From positions 1 to 8,454 of the forward strand of contig DVHW01000157.1 in NCBI GenBank assembly GCA_018711785.1: 8,454 bases of DNA, given 5' to 3'. The DNA comes from Candidatus Galloscillospira excrementavium (GTDB lineage: Bacteria > Bacillota > Clostridia > Oscillospirales > Oscillospiraceae). The notes beneath the pieces were generated by a model that worked only from the letters and a program-made list of their open reading frames with translations, ran no database searches and was not told where the DNA came from. Below are positions 1 to 6,700 of the stretch, in pieces. The translations under genes and the position numbers were made by a program. Every line of letters starts with the position of its first letter. The stretch's first letter is position 1.

Positions 1-13
1 CGGCAGGAACTTT

Positions 14-42
14 ACTTTAGCACATCTCGCGCTCGCTGTCAA
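14..42 (-). promoter_or_regulatory. Leftward sigma-A promoter, proximal of three tandem promoters
   Basis: Read on the - strand, a perfect -35 TTGACA (37-42) is followed by a 17-nt spacer and the -10 TAAAGT (14-19). An A6 tract (47-52) lies just upstream of the -35, with a further A4 at 60-63, like an UP element. The start point would be near position 7, so the transcript leaves the window to the left. It is the last of three promoters pointing the same way. The driven gene is not visible. Confidence 0.7.
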
Positions 43-114
43 GCCCTTTTTTCAACTTCTTTTCGAAGTCCCTCGAGCTCTCATCCAGCCCCGCCCGCTT
101 CCGCGAACTCTCTT

Positions 115-143
115 AAGTTACCACACCTCAGAAGCTTTGTCAA
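115..143 (-). promoter_or_regulatory. Leftward sigma-A promoter, middle of three tandem promoters
   Basis: On the - strand a perfect TTGACA (138-143) is followed by a 17-nt spacer and TAACTT (115-120), preceded by TG one base away (extended -10). The -10 keeps only the key T1, A2 and T6 positions, so it is the weakest of the three. An A6 tract (148-153) lies upstream of the -35. The box AAAAAGCACTTGACAAAG here is nearly identical to that of the predicted ncRNA promoter at 2485-2513. Confidence 0.6.
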
Positions 144-219
144 GTGCTTTTTTCTCCGTTTCAAAGATTTTCTTTCAAACTTCATCGAGTTCAGCACCGC
201 TCCCGTGAGGCGCTCGATA

Positions 220-248
220 ATAATAGCAAACTCTCCCTCCCTTGTCAA
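220..248 (-). promoter_or_regulatory. Leftward sigma-A promoter, distal of three tandem promoters
   Basis: On the - strand TTGACA (243-248), a 17-nt spacer, then TATTAT (220-225) with an extended TG element one base before it. Two A-tracts, A6 at 253-258 and A6 at 260-265, lie upstream and form a good UP-like element. It is divergent from the metA promoter, with about 70 bp between the two -35 boxes. Confidence 0.7.
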
Positions 249-318
249 CACCTTTTTTGTTTTTTCGACGCTTTTTCTTTTGTCCCTCTCTGGTGGACGC
301 TCGTTTCAAAATCGCCTG

Positions 319-347
319 TTGCGGGCGGACGAAAATTCTCTTATAAT
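319..347 (+). promoter_or_regulatory. metA promoter, sigma-A type
   Basis: A consensus -10 TATAAT (342-347) is preceded by a 17-nt spacer and a weak -35 TTGCGG (319-324). The predicted start near 354 gives a leader of only about 63 nt before the metA start codon. That is too short for a SAM (S-box) riboswitch or a T-box, both common controls of methionine genes in Firmicutes. Confidence 0.6.
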
Positions 348-363
348 AGGAAACAGCAAATCT

Positions 364-394
364 GTCTCCGTCCCGGCCACAGGAGCCCGGAGAC
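364..394 (+). other. Hairpin in the metA leader
   Basis: GTCTCCG (364-370) is exactly complementary to CGGAGAC (388-394), a 7-bp stem with a 17-nt loop. It ends 9 nt before the ribosome binding site GGAGGTG (404-410). It has no T-run, so it is not a classical terminator. It could affect mRNA stability or translation, or be incidental in GC-rich DNA. Confidence 0.4.
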
Positions 395-416
395 AAGGCC
401 GCCGGAGGTGTCCCCT

Positions 417-1331
417 ATGCCCATCAAGATCCCTGACTCGCTCCCCGCCCGAACGATATTGGAGGGCGAGAACATCTTTGTCATGACGGAATACCGGGCC
501 ATACACCAGGACATCCGCCCCCTGAACGTGCTGATCCTCAACCTGATGCCCACGAAAATCGTCACCGAGACCCAGCTGCTGCGCAAGCTGTCCAATACCC
601 CCCTCCAGATCGAGGTGGAGCTGCTGCGCACCTCCAGCTACCAGTCCCAGCACACCGCCAGCGACCACCTGGAGTCCTTTTACACCACCTTCGCCCAGGT
701 GCGGGAGCGGAAGTTCGACGGCATGATCATCACCGGCGCGCCGGTGGAGAACCTGGAGTTTGACCAGGTGGACTACTGGGACGAGCTGTGCGAGATCATG
801 GCCTGGAGCCGGACCCACGTCCACTCCACCCTCCACATCTGCTGGGGGGCCCAGGCGGGGCTCTACTTCCACCACAGCATCCAGAAGCGCACCCTGCCCA
901 AAAAGCTCTTCGGGGTCTACGACCACAAGGTCCTCAAGCCCAGCTCCCCCCTCTTCCGCGGGTTTGACGACCGCTTTTTGGCCCCCCACTCCCGGTACAC
1001 CGAGGTATGGCGGGAGGACATCCTGAACGCCCCGGGGCTGGAGCTCATTGCCGAGTCGGAGGAGGCGGGGGTATTCGCCGTCAAGACCGAGGACAGCCGC
1101 CAGTTTTTTATCATGGGCCATCCGGAGTATGACAGCGACACCCTGGCGAGAGAATACTGGAGGGACGTGGAGAAGGGACTGGACATCGCGGTGCCCGCCC
1201 ACTATTTCCCGGACGACGACCCCACCCGCGCGCCCATCGTCCGCTGGCGCAGCGCCGGCCAGCTGCTCTACACCAACTTCCTCAACTACTATGTGTACCA
1301 GACCACGCCGTACAACATCGGGGAGATTTGA
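417..1331 (+). CDS. metA: Homoserine O-acyltransferase MetA, predicted to be the acetyl-CoA type
   Basis: This cytoplasmic enzyme activates the hydroxyl group of homoserine, the first dedicated step of methionine synthesis. The product is 304 residues, close to the usual MetA length. The catalytic residues sit at the E. coli positions: Cys142 in HICWGAQAG, His235 and Glu237 in GHPEYDS. Residue 111 is Glu (GAPVENLEF). Work on this family links Glu111 to acetyl-CoA and Gly111 to succinyl-CoA, so I predict O-acetylhomoserine as product, although homologues are often labelled succinyltransferases. The frame stays open upstream to 144, but the start at 417 is chosen because it gives the family N-terminus [11 protein letters not shown] and has GGAGGTG 6 nt upstream. 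It is the first gene of an operon with the HD-domain gene, 4 nt downstream. No SAM riboswitch or T-box is visible in the short leader. Confidence 0.95.
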   Translation: MPIKIPDSLPARTILEGENIFVMTEYRAIHQDIRPLNVLILNLMPTKIVTETQLLRKLSNTPLQIEVELLRTSSYQSQHTASDHLESFYTTFAQVRERKFDGMIITGAPVENLEFDQVDYWDELCEIMAWSRTHVHSTLHICWGAQAGLYFHHSIQKRTLPKKLFGVYDHKVLKPSSPLFRGFDDRFLAPHSRYTEVWREDILNAPGLELIAESEEAGVFAVKTEDSRQFFIMGHPEYDSDTLAREYWRDVEKGLDIAVPAHYFPDDDPTRAPIVRWRSAGQLLYTNFLNYYVYQTTPYNIGEI

Positions 1332-1335
1332 CGCC

Positions 1336-1998
1336 ATGGCTATCACCTATGAGGACATCCGCTCCAACGCCGAGATCCGCACCTATATTGCCCAGGCCGA
1401 CGCCTCGCTGGTGGCGCTGGGCTTCACGGAGCACTCCTTTGCCCATGTGACCAAGTGCGCCGAGACCGCCAGCTGGCTCCTGCTCTCCCTGGGCTACGAC
1501 GAGCACCAGGCGGAGCTGGCCAAGATCGCCGGGTTCATGCACGACATCGGCAACGTGGTCAACCGGAACGACCACGCCCAGAGCGGCGCGGTCATGGCCT
1601 TCCGCATTCTGGACAAGCTGGGCATGGACCCGGCCGACGTGGCGGTGGTCATCACCGCCATCGGCTACCACGACGACAAGACCGCCTTTCCGGTGAACGC
1701 GGTGGCCGCCGCCCTGCTGCTGGCCGACAAGACCGACGTGCGCCGCAGCCGGGTGCGCAACCGGGACACCATCCGCTTTGACATCCACGACCGGGTCAAC
1801 TACGCCGTGGAGCGCTCCGACCTGTCCCTGGACACCCAGGCGCGGACCGTCACCCTCTCCCTCGCCATCAACACCGAGGTGTGCGCGGTGATGGACTACT
1901 TCGAGATCTTCCTGGAGCGGATGCTCCTGTGCCGGAAGGCTGCCGAGTTCTTCGGCCTCACCTTCAAGCTGGACATCAACGGCTCCACGCTGCTCTGA
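1336..1998 (+). CDS. HD-domain metal-dependent phosphohydrolase of unknown substrate
   Basis: The product is a 220-residue soluble protein with the metal ligands of the HD superfamily in order: His37 (FAHVTK), His69-Asp70 (FMHDIGN), His80, His112 (GYHDD) and Asp131 (LLADKTD). Such proteins usually hydrolyse phosphate esters of nucleotides or signalling molecules; nothing here identifies the substrate. There is no partner domain (no GGDEF, ACT or TGS), and residues 145-220 form a tail that I cannot place. The start at 1336 lies 4 nt after the metA stop, and GGGGAG within the last metA codons (1320-1325) serves as its ribosome binding site, so translation is probably coupled to metA. The operon ends at the hairpin beginning at 2045. 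A methionine-related role is only a guess from this pairing. Confidence 0.85.
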   Translation: MAITYEDIRSNAEIRTYIAQADASLVALGFTEHSFAHVTKCAETASWLLLSLGYDEHQAELAKIAGFMHDIGNVVNRNDHAQSGAVMAFRILDKLGMDPADVAVVITAIGYHDDKTAFPVNAVAAALLLADKTDVRRSRVRNRDTIRFDIHDRVNYAVERSDLSLDTQARTVTLSLAINTEVCAVMDYFEIFLERMLLCRKAAEFFGLTFKLDINGSTLL

Positions 1999-2044
1999 GG
2001 CGTCCCGCCCAGAGGCGCCGCGATACGACCCCGCGTATCAAATC

Positions 2045-2080
2045 GGCCCGCCGCATTTCTGCGGCGGGCCGTCTGCTTTC
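2045..2080 (+). terminator. Terminator of the metA-HD operon
   Basis: A perfect 11-bp stem, GGCCCGCCGCA (2045-2055) with TGCGGCGGGCC (2060-2070), has a TTTC loop and is followed by GTCTGCTTTC. The T-tail is weak, but the stem is very stable and lies 47 nt after the HD gene stop. The same arms recur in the terminator at 3696-3738. It may also stop leftward transcripts that run past the ncRNA end. Confidence 0.75.
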
Positions 2081-2126
2081 TGTCTTGCCCGGTCTGGGTA
2101 CGCCAGCCGGACGCTATCAAAAGCCC

Positions 2127-2478
2127 CAAAAACAGCACCACCCCCCGGCCATCCAACGTGACCGGGGGGCTACCGATGCGCCTGGGGTTCTACCATGTGG
2201 TTACCTCTTACTTTCCTTGGATTTGCTGCGCTGGAGTCAAAGGATGGGGGATTCCCGTAGGTCTCTTGTTACCCGAAACTTCTTTGGCACGCTGAGAGGT
2301 CCTTCGTTGGCAATACTTTGCTTCAGAGGTTTCCTGTCCTGTGCATCTCACTTCATTGAGTGTGTTTGGAACAATGACTGATTTGGGTTTTCCTGCGATC
2401 CTAAACTCTTTTGCGCATTTGAAAGTGGTTTGTGTTCGATGAGCTATCCTAGCCCATGGGACTCACCCCTTCCTTTCT
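2127..2478 (-). ncRNA. Predicted structured non-coding RNA of about 310-350 nt, family unknown
   Basis: This stretch has no credible reading frame on either strand, but it has its own consensus promoter, a terminator and strong signs of folding. Read leftward, the 5' half carries GGGGU (2469-2465), ACUUUC (2426-2421), UGCGC (2417-2413), GAGU (2408-2405) and AGGAU (2402-2398). The 3' half carries their exact complements in the reverse order: AUCCU (2245-2241), ACUC (2237-2234), GCGCA (2231-2227), GAAAGU (2215-2210) and ACCCC (2188-2184). Five segments nesting correctly is unlikely by chance and suggests a long closing stem with internal loops. Local hairpins include UCAUUG/CAAUGA (2377-2372 with 2358-2353) and GGUGAGU/GCUCAUC at the 5' end, which competes with the outermost pairing. 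It does not look like tmRNA (no CCA end or tag), RNase P RNA (no GAGGAAAGUC or ACAGAAA), SRP RNA or 6S RNA. Exact ends are estimates. Confidence 0.7.
2128..2169 (-). terminator. Terminator of the predicted ncRNA
   Basis: Read leftward, CCCCCCGG (2169-2162) pairs with CCGGGGGG (2148-2141), 8 GC pairs round a 13-nt loop. After 8 further bases comes T5 (2132-2128). The gap between stem and T-run is longer than ideal. The hairpin at 2045-2070 could act as a backup. Confidence 0.55.
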
Positions 2479-2484
2479 GGCTAT

Positions 2485-2513
2485 ATTGTACGGCATTTAT
2501 CTCCCTTTGTCAA
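2485..2513 (-). promoter_or_regulatory. Strong sigma-A promoter of the predicted ncRNA, with phased A/T tracts
   Basis: On the - strand a perfect -35 TTGACA (2508-2513) is followed by exactly 17 nt and the -10 TACAAT (2485-2490). The start point would be near 2478. Upstream lie two near-identical A/T blocks, GCAAAAATAT (2525-2534) and GCAAAAAATAT (2545-2555) as read on the + strand, 20 bp apart, about two helical turns, as expected of an UP element. One of these blocks is also the T-tail of the spoVAC terminator. No protein gene follows this promoter. Confidence 0.8.
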
Positions 2514-2546
2514 GTACTTTTTGTGCAAAAATATCATAAGATGCGC

Positions 2547-2591
2547 AAAAAATATGTAAGGCCGCCCCGGGGACTCCCCCGGTGCGGCCTT
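2547..2591 (-). terminator. spoVAC terminator
   Basis: Read leftward, AAGGCCGC (2591-2584) pairs with GCGGCCTT (2565-2558), enclosing a second GC-rich helix, CCGGGG with CCCCGG. After 5 nt comes T6 (2552-2547). The stem begins inside and just beyond the spoVAC stop codon region, so the mRNA ends almost at the stop. It separates spoVAC from the ncRNA unit downstream. Confidence 0.85.
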
Positions 2592-2592
2592 C

Positions 2593-3039
2593 TTACGCGC
2601 GGAAAAAGAGCTGGAGGATGACCCCGTAGAGGACCGACGCGCTGATGCCGAACACCAGCACCGGCCCCGCGATGGTGAACATCTTGGCGCTCATGCCCAT
2701 GACCAGGCCCTCGCTCTTGAATTCCAGGGCTGGGGAGACCATGGCATTGGCAAAGCCGGTGATGGGGACCAGGGTCCCCGCCCCGGCCCGCTTGGCCAGC
2801 TTGTCGAAGATCCCCAGCCCGGTCAGAAGGGCGGCCAGGAAAATCAGCGTCACCGACACCGCCGTGGCGGCCCCGTTTTCGTTCAGCCCACAGTAGCGGT
2901 ACAGGTTCAGCAGCCCCTGCCCGGCGGTACAGATGGCCCCGCCCACAAAAAACGCCCAGAGCAGGTTCTTCCAGAGCGGCGAGGGCTTGGATTTGGCGTT
3001 GACGTAGGCGCCGTACTCCTGATTGGTCATATGGTCCAT
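2593..3039 (-). CDS. spoVAC: Stage V sporulation protein AC (SpoVAC), single-gene unit
   Basis: SpoVAC is an inner-membrane protein of the SpoVA group, which moves Ca2+-dipicolinic acid into the developing spore and releases it at germination. The product is 148 residues against about 150 in Bacillus subtilis. It carries the family signature VPITGFANAMVSPALEFKSEG (residues 91-111) and hydrophobic segments at about 25-47, 58-79 and 117-146, with a short soluble N-terminus. The start at 3039 has AAAAGGAGG (3048-3056) 8 nt upstream; an ATG three codons later is the alternative. Usually spoVAC is followed by spoVAD and spoVAE, but here a terminator follows at once and the upstream gene is divergent, so this copy stands alone. 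It may be an additional copy, with the full operon elsewhere. Expression in the forespore is expected, though no convincing forespore promoter was found. Confidence 0.93.
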   Translation of the reverse strand: MDHMTNQEYGAYVNAKSKPSPLWKNLLWAFFVGGAICTAGQGLLNLYRYCGLNENGAATAVSVTLIFLAALLTGLGIFDKLAKRAGAGTLVPITGFANAMVSPALEFKSEGLVMGMSAKMFTIAGPVLVFGISASVLYGVILQLFFRA

Positions 3040-3094
3040 TGACTCGGCCTCCTTTTGGGGAAGCCATCCGCTTCCACCGACCCTATTATGCGCC

Positions 3095-3123
3095 TTGACA
3101 GGTCAAATGATGTATGCTATGAT
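3095..3123 (+). promoter_or_regulatory. Strong sigma-A promoter of the gene at 3176
   Basis: A perfect -35 TTGACA (3095-3100), a 17-nt spacer and -10 TATGAT (3118-3123), with the extended TG element at 3115-3116. The start point would be near 3130, giving a leader of about 46 nt. The -10 box lies inside the left arm of a 23-bp inverted repeat, so a bound repressor would block it. Confidence 0.8.
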
Positions 3124-3163
3124 GGATTTACTAAATTAGTAATTTAGTAAATCCATCATAGCA
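3115..3163 (+). repeat. Perfect 23-bp inverted repeat over the -10 box, probable operator
   Basis: Positions 3115-3137 are exactly complementary to 3141-3163, with AGT (3138-3140) as centre. The repeat covers the -10 box, the start point and the leader up to the first base of the AGGAGG ribosome binding site. Its centre contains TTTACTAAATT-AGT-AATTTAGTAAA, similar in style to sites of MarR-like dimeric repressors. Since the transcript would start near 3130, the RNA could form only the inner 7-8 bp of AT-rich stem, so a DNA-level role is more likely than an RNA one. The binding protein is unknown. AT content contrasts sharply with the flanking genes. Confidence 0.7.
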
Positions 3164-3175
3164 GGAGGACCTCCC

Positions 3176-3679
3176 ATGGATATCCCCACCACGCTTAAGC
3201 ACAAGCCGGTCATTGTGGCCGAAGATTACGAACACATCGATGGCCGCAGCGCTTATCACTCCGATGCCAAGGGGCTTTCCCTGGGCCTGGCCCAATGGAA
3301 TGACCGGGGCCGGGTGGACATCTCGGCCAAAGTCTGGCGGCACACCGGCGAGAAATGGTCCCGCCAGTCGGAGGAGCTGCCCCTCCACCGGGTGCTGGAC
3401 CTGGCGATCCTCACCTGCCGTTCCCTGCTCTATCTCCGGGAGGAGGCCTACCGCCATCCGGACTTCTACGATCCGGCGCACCCGCAGATCGACCGGATCG
3501 GGCTCCAGGGGGACGCCATGACGGTCTCCGTCTGCACAGACAACGACCACATCCGCGAGGATCTCCATCTGTTCCAGGATGCGCTCGCCCGGGACGGAGA
3601 GCTGCTGGGGGAGCGCATGGCGGTCCTCTCCCGCCTTCTGGGGGAGCTCGGCTACCACAGCGGATTCCGCGGAGACTGA
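3176..3679 (+). CDS. Conserved protein of unknown function, possibly DUF6530 family
   Basis: The product is a 167-residue soluble protein with no signal peptide or membrane segment. From memory it resembles a small Firmicute family annotated as DUF6530; I cannot confirm this here. Visible blocks are KPVIVAEDYEHIDGRSAY (10-27), GLSLGLAQWNDRGRVDIS (33-50), KVWRHTGEKWSRQSEELP (52-69) and DRIGLQGDAMTV (106-117), followed by an acidic, probably helical tail (125-160). I see no catalytic motif that I can name. The ATG at 3176 has AGGAGG (3163-3168) 7 nt upstream. It is a single-gene unit, divergent from spoVAC and convergent with the gene ending at 3756. The consensus promoter with its overlapping palindrome suggests high expression under tight repression. 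Confidence 0.85.
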   Translation: MDIPTTLKHKPVIVAEDYEHIDGRSAYHSDAKGLSLGLAQWNDRGRVDISAKVWRHTGEKWSRQSEELPLHRVLDLAILTCRSLLYLREEAYRHPDFYDPAHPQIDRIGLQGDAMTVSVCTDNDHIREDLHLFQDALARDGELLGERMAVLSRLLGELGYHSGFRGD

Positions 3680-3695
3680 CCCTATCCCCGCGTGA

Positions 3696-3738
3696 AAAAC
3701 GACCGGCCCGCCGCAGTCTGCGGCGGGCCGGTCGTTTT
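3696..3738. terminator. Bidirectional terminator between convergent genes
   Basis: A perfect 20-bp inverted repeat (3696-3715 with 3719-3738) has a GTC centre. Its outer bases are AAAA on the left and TTTT on the right, so either strand gives a GC-rich hairpin ending in a T-run. It lies 16 nt after the stop of the rightward gene and 17 nt after that of the leftward gene. Its core arms are identical to those of the hairpin at 2045-2070. Confidence 0.92.
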
Positions 3739-3755
3739 CTGGTCTTTGTCACCCG

Positions 3756-6700
3756 TTACATCAGCACATAGAACAGCTTGGCCGCCTCGGAGCGCTTGAT
3801 GGGGTCATTGGGGCGGATCCGGTTGTCGTATCCGCTCAGTACGCCCTGCGCGGTCATGGTCTGGACATAGCTCAGCGCCCAGCTGGGCACCTGGTCCGCG
3901 TCGTCGTAGGTCAGCTCCCCGGTGGCATAGCCCTTCTCCTGGATGCGGCCCAGGATGGTCACCGCCTCCGCCCGGGTGATGGTGGACTCGGCCCGGACCA
4001 GCAGCTGTCCGTTGCTGGACGAGCCCTTCAGATACCCCAGGGCGTACATGGCCTTGACGGCGGGCAGCATCCACTCGGGCACAGCCGCCGCGTCGTCAAA
4101 GGGCAGCTCCACACTCTCATAGGCGGTGAAGTCCACCCTCAGCCAGCGGGCGGTCATCAGCAGGAAGGCGCCCCGGGTGATATTGGCGTCGGGCTGGAAG
4201 TAATCCCCGTCCTCCTTGTGGATGCCGGTGATGATGCCCCGGTCATAGAGGTAGAGGAGCTGGTCCTCGGCCCAGTGGCCGGCCGTGTCCAGGAACACCT
4301 GCTCCTGTTCCAGGGTGGCCTCAATGTCCAGAGAGGCTTTTCCGATGTTGCCGGAGGAGTCCGTGGCCTTTACAGTGATCCGATGCTGGTATCCATCCGA
4401 AGCGGGCAGCTCAGCCGTCAGGACCCGGCTGTCTCCATCCCAGGTAAAGGGCAGGGATGCGCCGTCATAGGTCACCGTGATCTGCACCGCAGCCATCTCC
4501 TTGTCCAGATCATCCACCACGCTGACCAGCAGCCGCGTCCCGCTCACCGAGGGGGTGACCACCGGCACCGCAGAGTCCTCCAGGTACTCATTCGCCGTGG
4601 TCACCTGGTCCAGCCAGATGGTCCCGGCCTGGGCCGTCTGGCCGGCGGCCAGGCTCAGGGTGCGCACGCTGAGGGCATCTGTGGGCAGCTCGGCCATCAG
4701 GTGCCGCCAGCCCGTAAAGTCCAGCACCCCCAGGTCCACCTCCGTGACCGTGCCCTGGCTGTCCGCCACGGCGGCCTTCAGGGTGGCGCCGGAGCCGTCG
4801 CCCAGGACCCAGAGCCCCAGGTACCGCTCACCCTCCCGGATGGTCCAGTCCACCGCCAGAGTGGCCGTCCCCACGGCCGAGGTGTCGTAGGTCAGCCGTG
4901 CGCTGGCCGAGCCGTAGCGGACATGGTCCCCGTCGGTCTCCTGATAGGCCTGGAGGGTGTCGGTGGCGGTAAAGGCGCCCACTCCCTCCTCAAAGCCGTC
5001 CACAGTCAGGATGTGTCCTGCCACGGTCACCGGGATGGTGGCCGAGATGCCCCCGGCCGAAACCGTGAGGTTGCCTGTGGCGCTCTTTTCTCCGGCGGTA
5101 AACACGCCGTTTTCGTCTACCGTGCCCACCTCCGGATTGTCCACCGACCAGGTGAAACAGGTATCCTGAGACACCAGGGTCAGGTTCCGGTAGATGGCCG
5201 ATGCCTTCAGGTCGATGGACTCATTGGGTGAGAGGGACAGGGCGCTCAGGGCCGCGCCGGTGGTCTCGTCGCTCACCGTCACATTGTCCGGGGTCTTGAC
5301 CACCGTCATCACGGCGCTGCCCACGGCCGAGCCCAGGTTGGCCGTGACCTGGGTCACGCCGCTCTCGGCCCCGGCGGTAAAGATGCCGTCCGCCCCCACC
5401 CGGCCGTCGCCGTTCTGGATGGAGTAGCTCACCTGGCCCACGGCCTCCATGGCGTAGTAGGCAGTGTCCACCGCCACAGTCTCCAGCTGGACGCTGGCCC
5501 CTGCCAGGAGGATGGAGTCGCTGGGCTTCACATAGAGGTGGCTCAGCTCCCCGGTGGGCTGGAGGCTGGTGGTGAGGAATACTGCCACGCTGTTGGCCCG
5601 CTGGGTGCCGTCCGACGGGGAATTGACCACCTCCAGGCTGTCCCCGTCCGGGTAGGTGGCGCCGATGGTGGTGGAGCCGCCGCCGTCCAGGCCCACCGCC
5701 TCCACACAGCCCAACTCCACCAGCCGCTGGGCCACCTGGGTGAAGGTCGCCCCCACGCTGTACCCGGACTGCTTTCCGTCGATCGTATAGAAGATGACCG
5801 TGCCGTCGGCCTTGACGCCGATGGCGGTGCGGGCAGTGCGCTCGCTGTCCAGGCCAGTCTGGACCTGGCCGTCTTTGACCAGCTGGTACATGGCCCCCAT
5901 GCCCTGCTGGACCTCGGTCCACACCGGGTCGGCGGCAGTAATGTCAATGTCCACTGTATCTCCCGGCTCCAGGTCCAGCAGGGACTGGACCACCGCCGCG
6001 TCGGCCTGCTTGTTGGCCGAGAGGATCATGGTGCCAGGGGCAATGGCGGTGGCCGTATCGGTCTCGATGACCTGCTGCACCACACAGGTGACCCGGCCGT
6101 TGACGATGAGCTTGTCGCTCTGGGTCAGGGTGCCGGAGACCTCCTCCGGCACATCCCCTGTCTCGCCCTCGGGCAGCTCGCCGCTGCTCAGCTCCCCGTC
6201 CGCCGTCCCGTCATCGGAGGTGGGTGTCGTCGGGTCGGTCCCGTCCGGGTCGGTCACGTCCAGGTCCACATCCACGCTCTGGCCCACGTTGTCCGTCACC
6301 GGCACCAGGACCACGTCCACCCCGGCGCTGTTGTTCAGGGTGGTGCTTCCGAAGTCCTCCGTGAAGAGGAAATATCCATCCTCGGCGGTACGTACCTTGT
6401 TGACCCCGCCCATGATGCTCACGGTCAGGTCACCGTTGAAGGTGGCGGTCACACTGAACTGGGGCTGTCCCATCACCACCGACCCGTCGGAGCGGAAGCC
6501 CACGGCATAGTACCAGGAATCGCTCCAGCCAGGGAGGGAACGGATGATCCCGTCGGTGATGACCATGCCCAGTGGGGTACCGGTGGCCACCACATAGTAG
6601 TCCCCGTTCGTGCCGCCGACCACACGCTTGCCCTCCGCCTTCAGCGTCTGGGCCATTTCGGTCAGGGTGGTCCGGGAGGCAATGGCGCTCCCATAGGACA

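Noticed and set aside
144..416. Upstream extension of the metA reading frame by 91 codons
   Set aside because: The extension crosses AT-rich promoter DNA, has no ribosome binding site at its start, and the family N-terminus [11 protein letters not shown] begins at 417.
1881..2381. Open frame of 166 codons on the + strand across the HD gene end and the ncRNA
   Set aside because: It begins inside the HD gene in another frame, lacks a ribosome binding site, crosses the terminator at 2045-2070 and its translation has no recognisable domain.
2430..2621. Small + strand frame of 63 codons
   Set aside because: It has no ribosome binding site and spans the ncRNA promoter, the spoVAC terminator and the spoVAC end, so it is a chance frame.
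3084..3090. Forespore (sigma-G-like) -10 box CATAATA upstream of spoVAC, - strand
   Set aside because: The -10 matches, but the only good -35 partner, GCATA (3113-3117), is 22 nt away instead of 17-18, and no partner is found at the right spacing. It remains possible but unsupported.
4218..5231. Long + strand frame opposite the SLH-glycosidase gene
   Set aside because: It is the antisense shadow of a GC-rich coding region; the - strand frame has signal peptide, glycosidase and SLH motifs, while this one has none.
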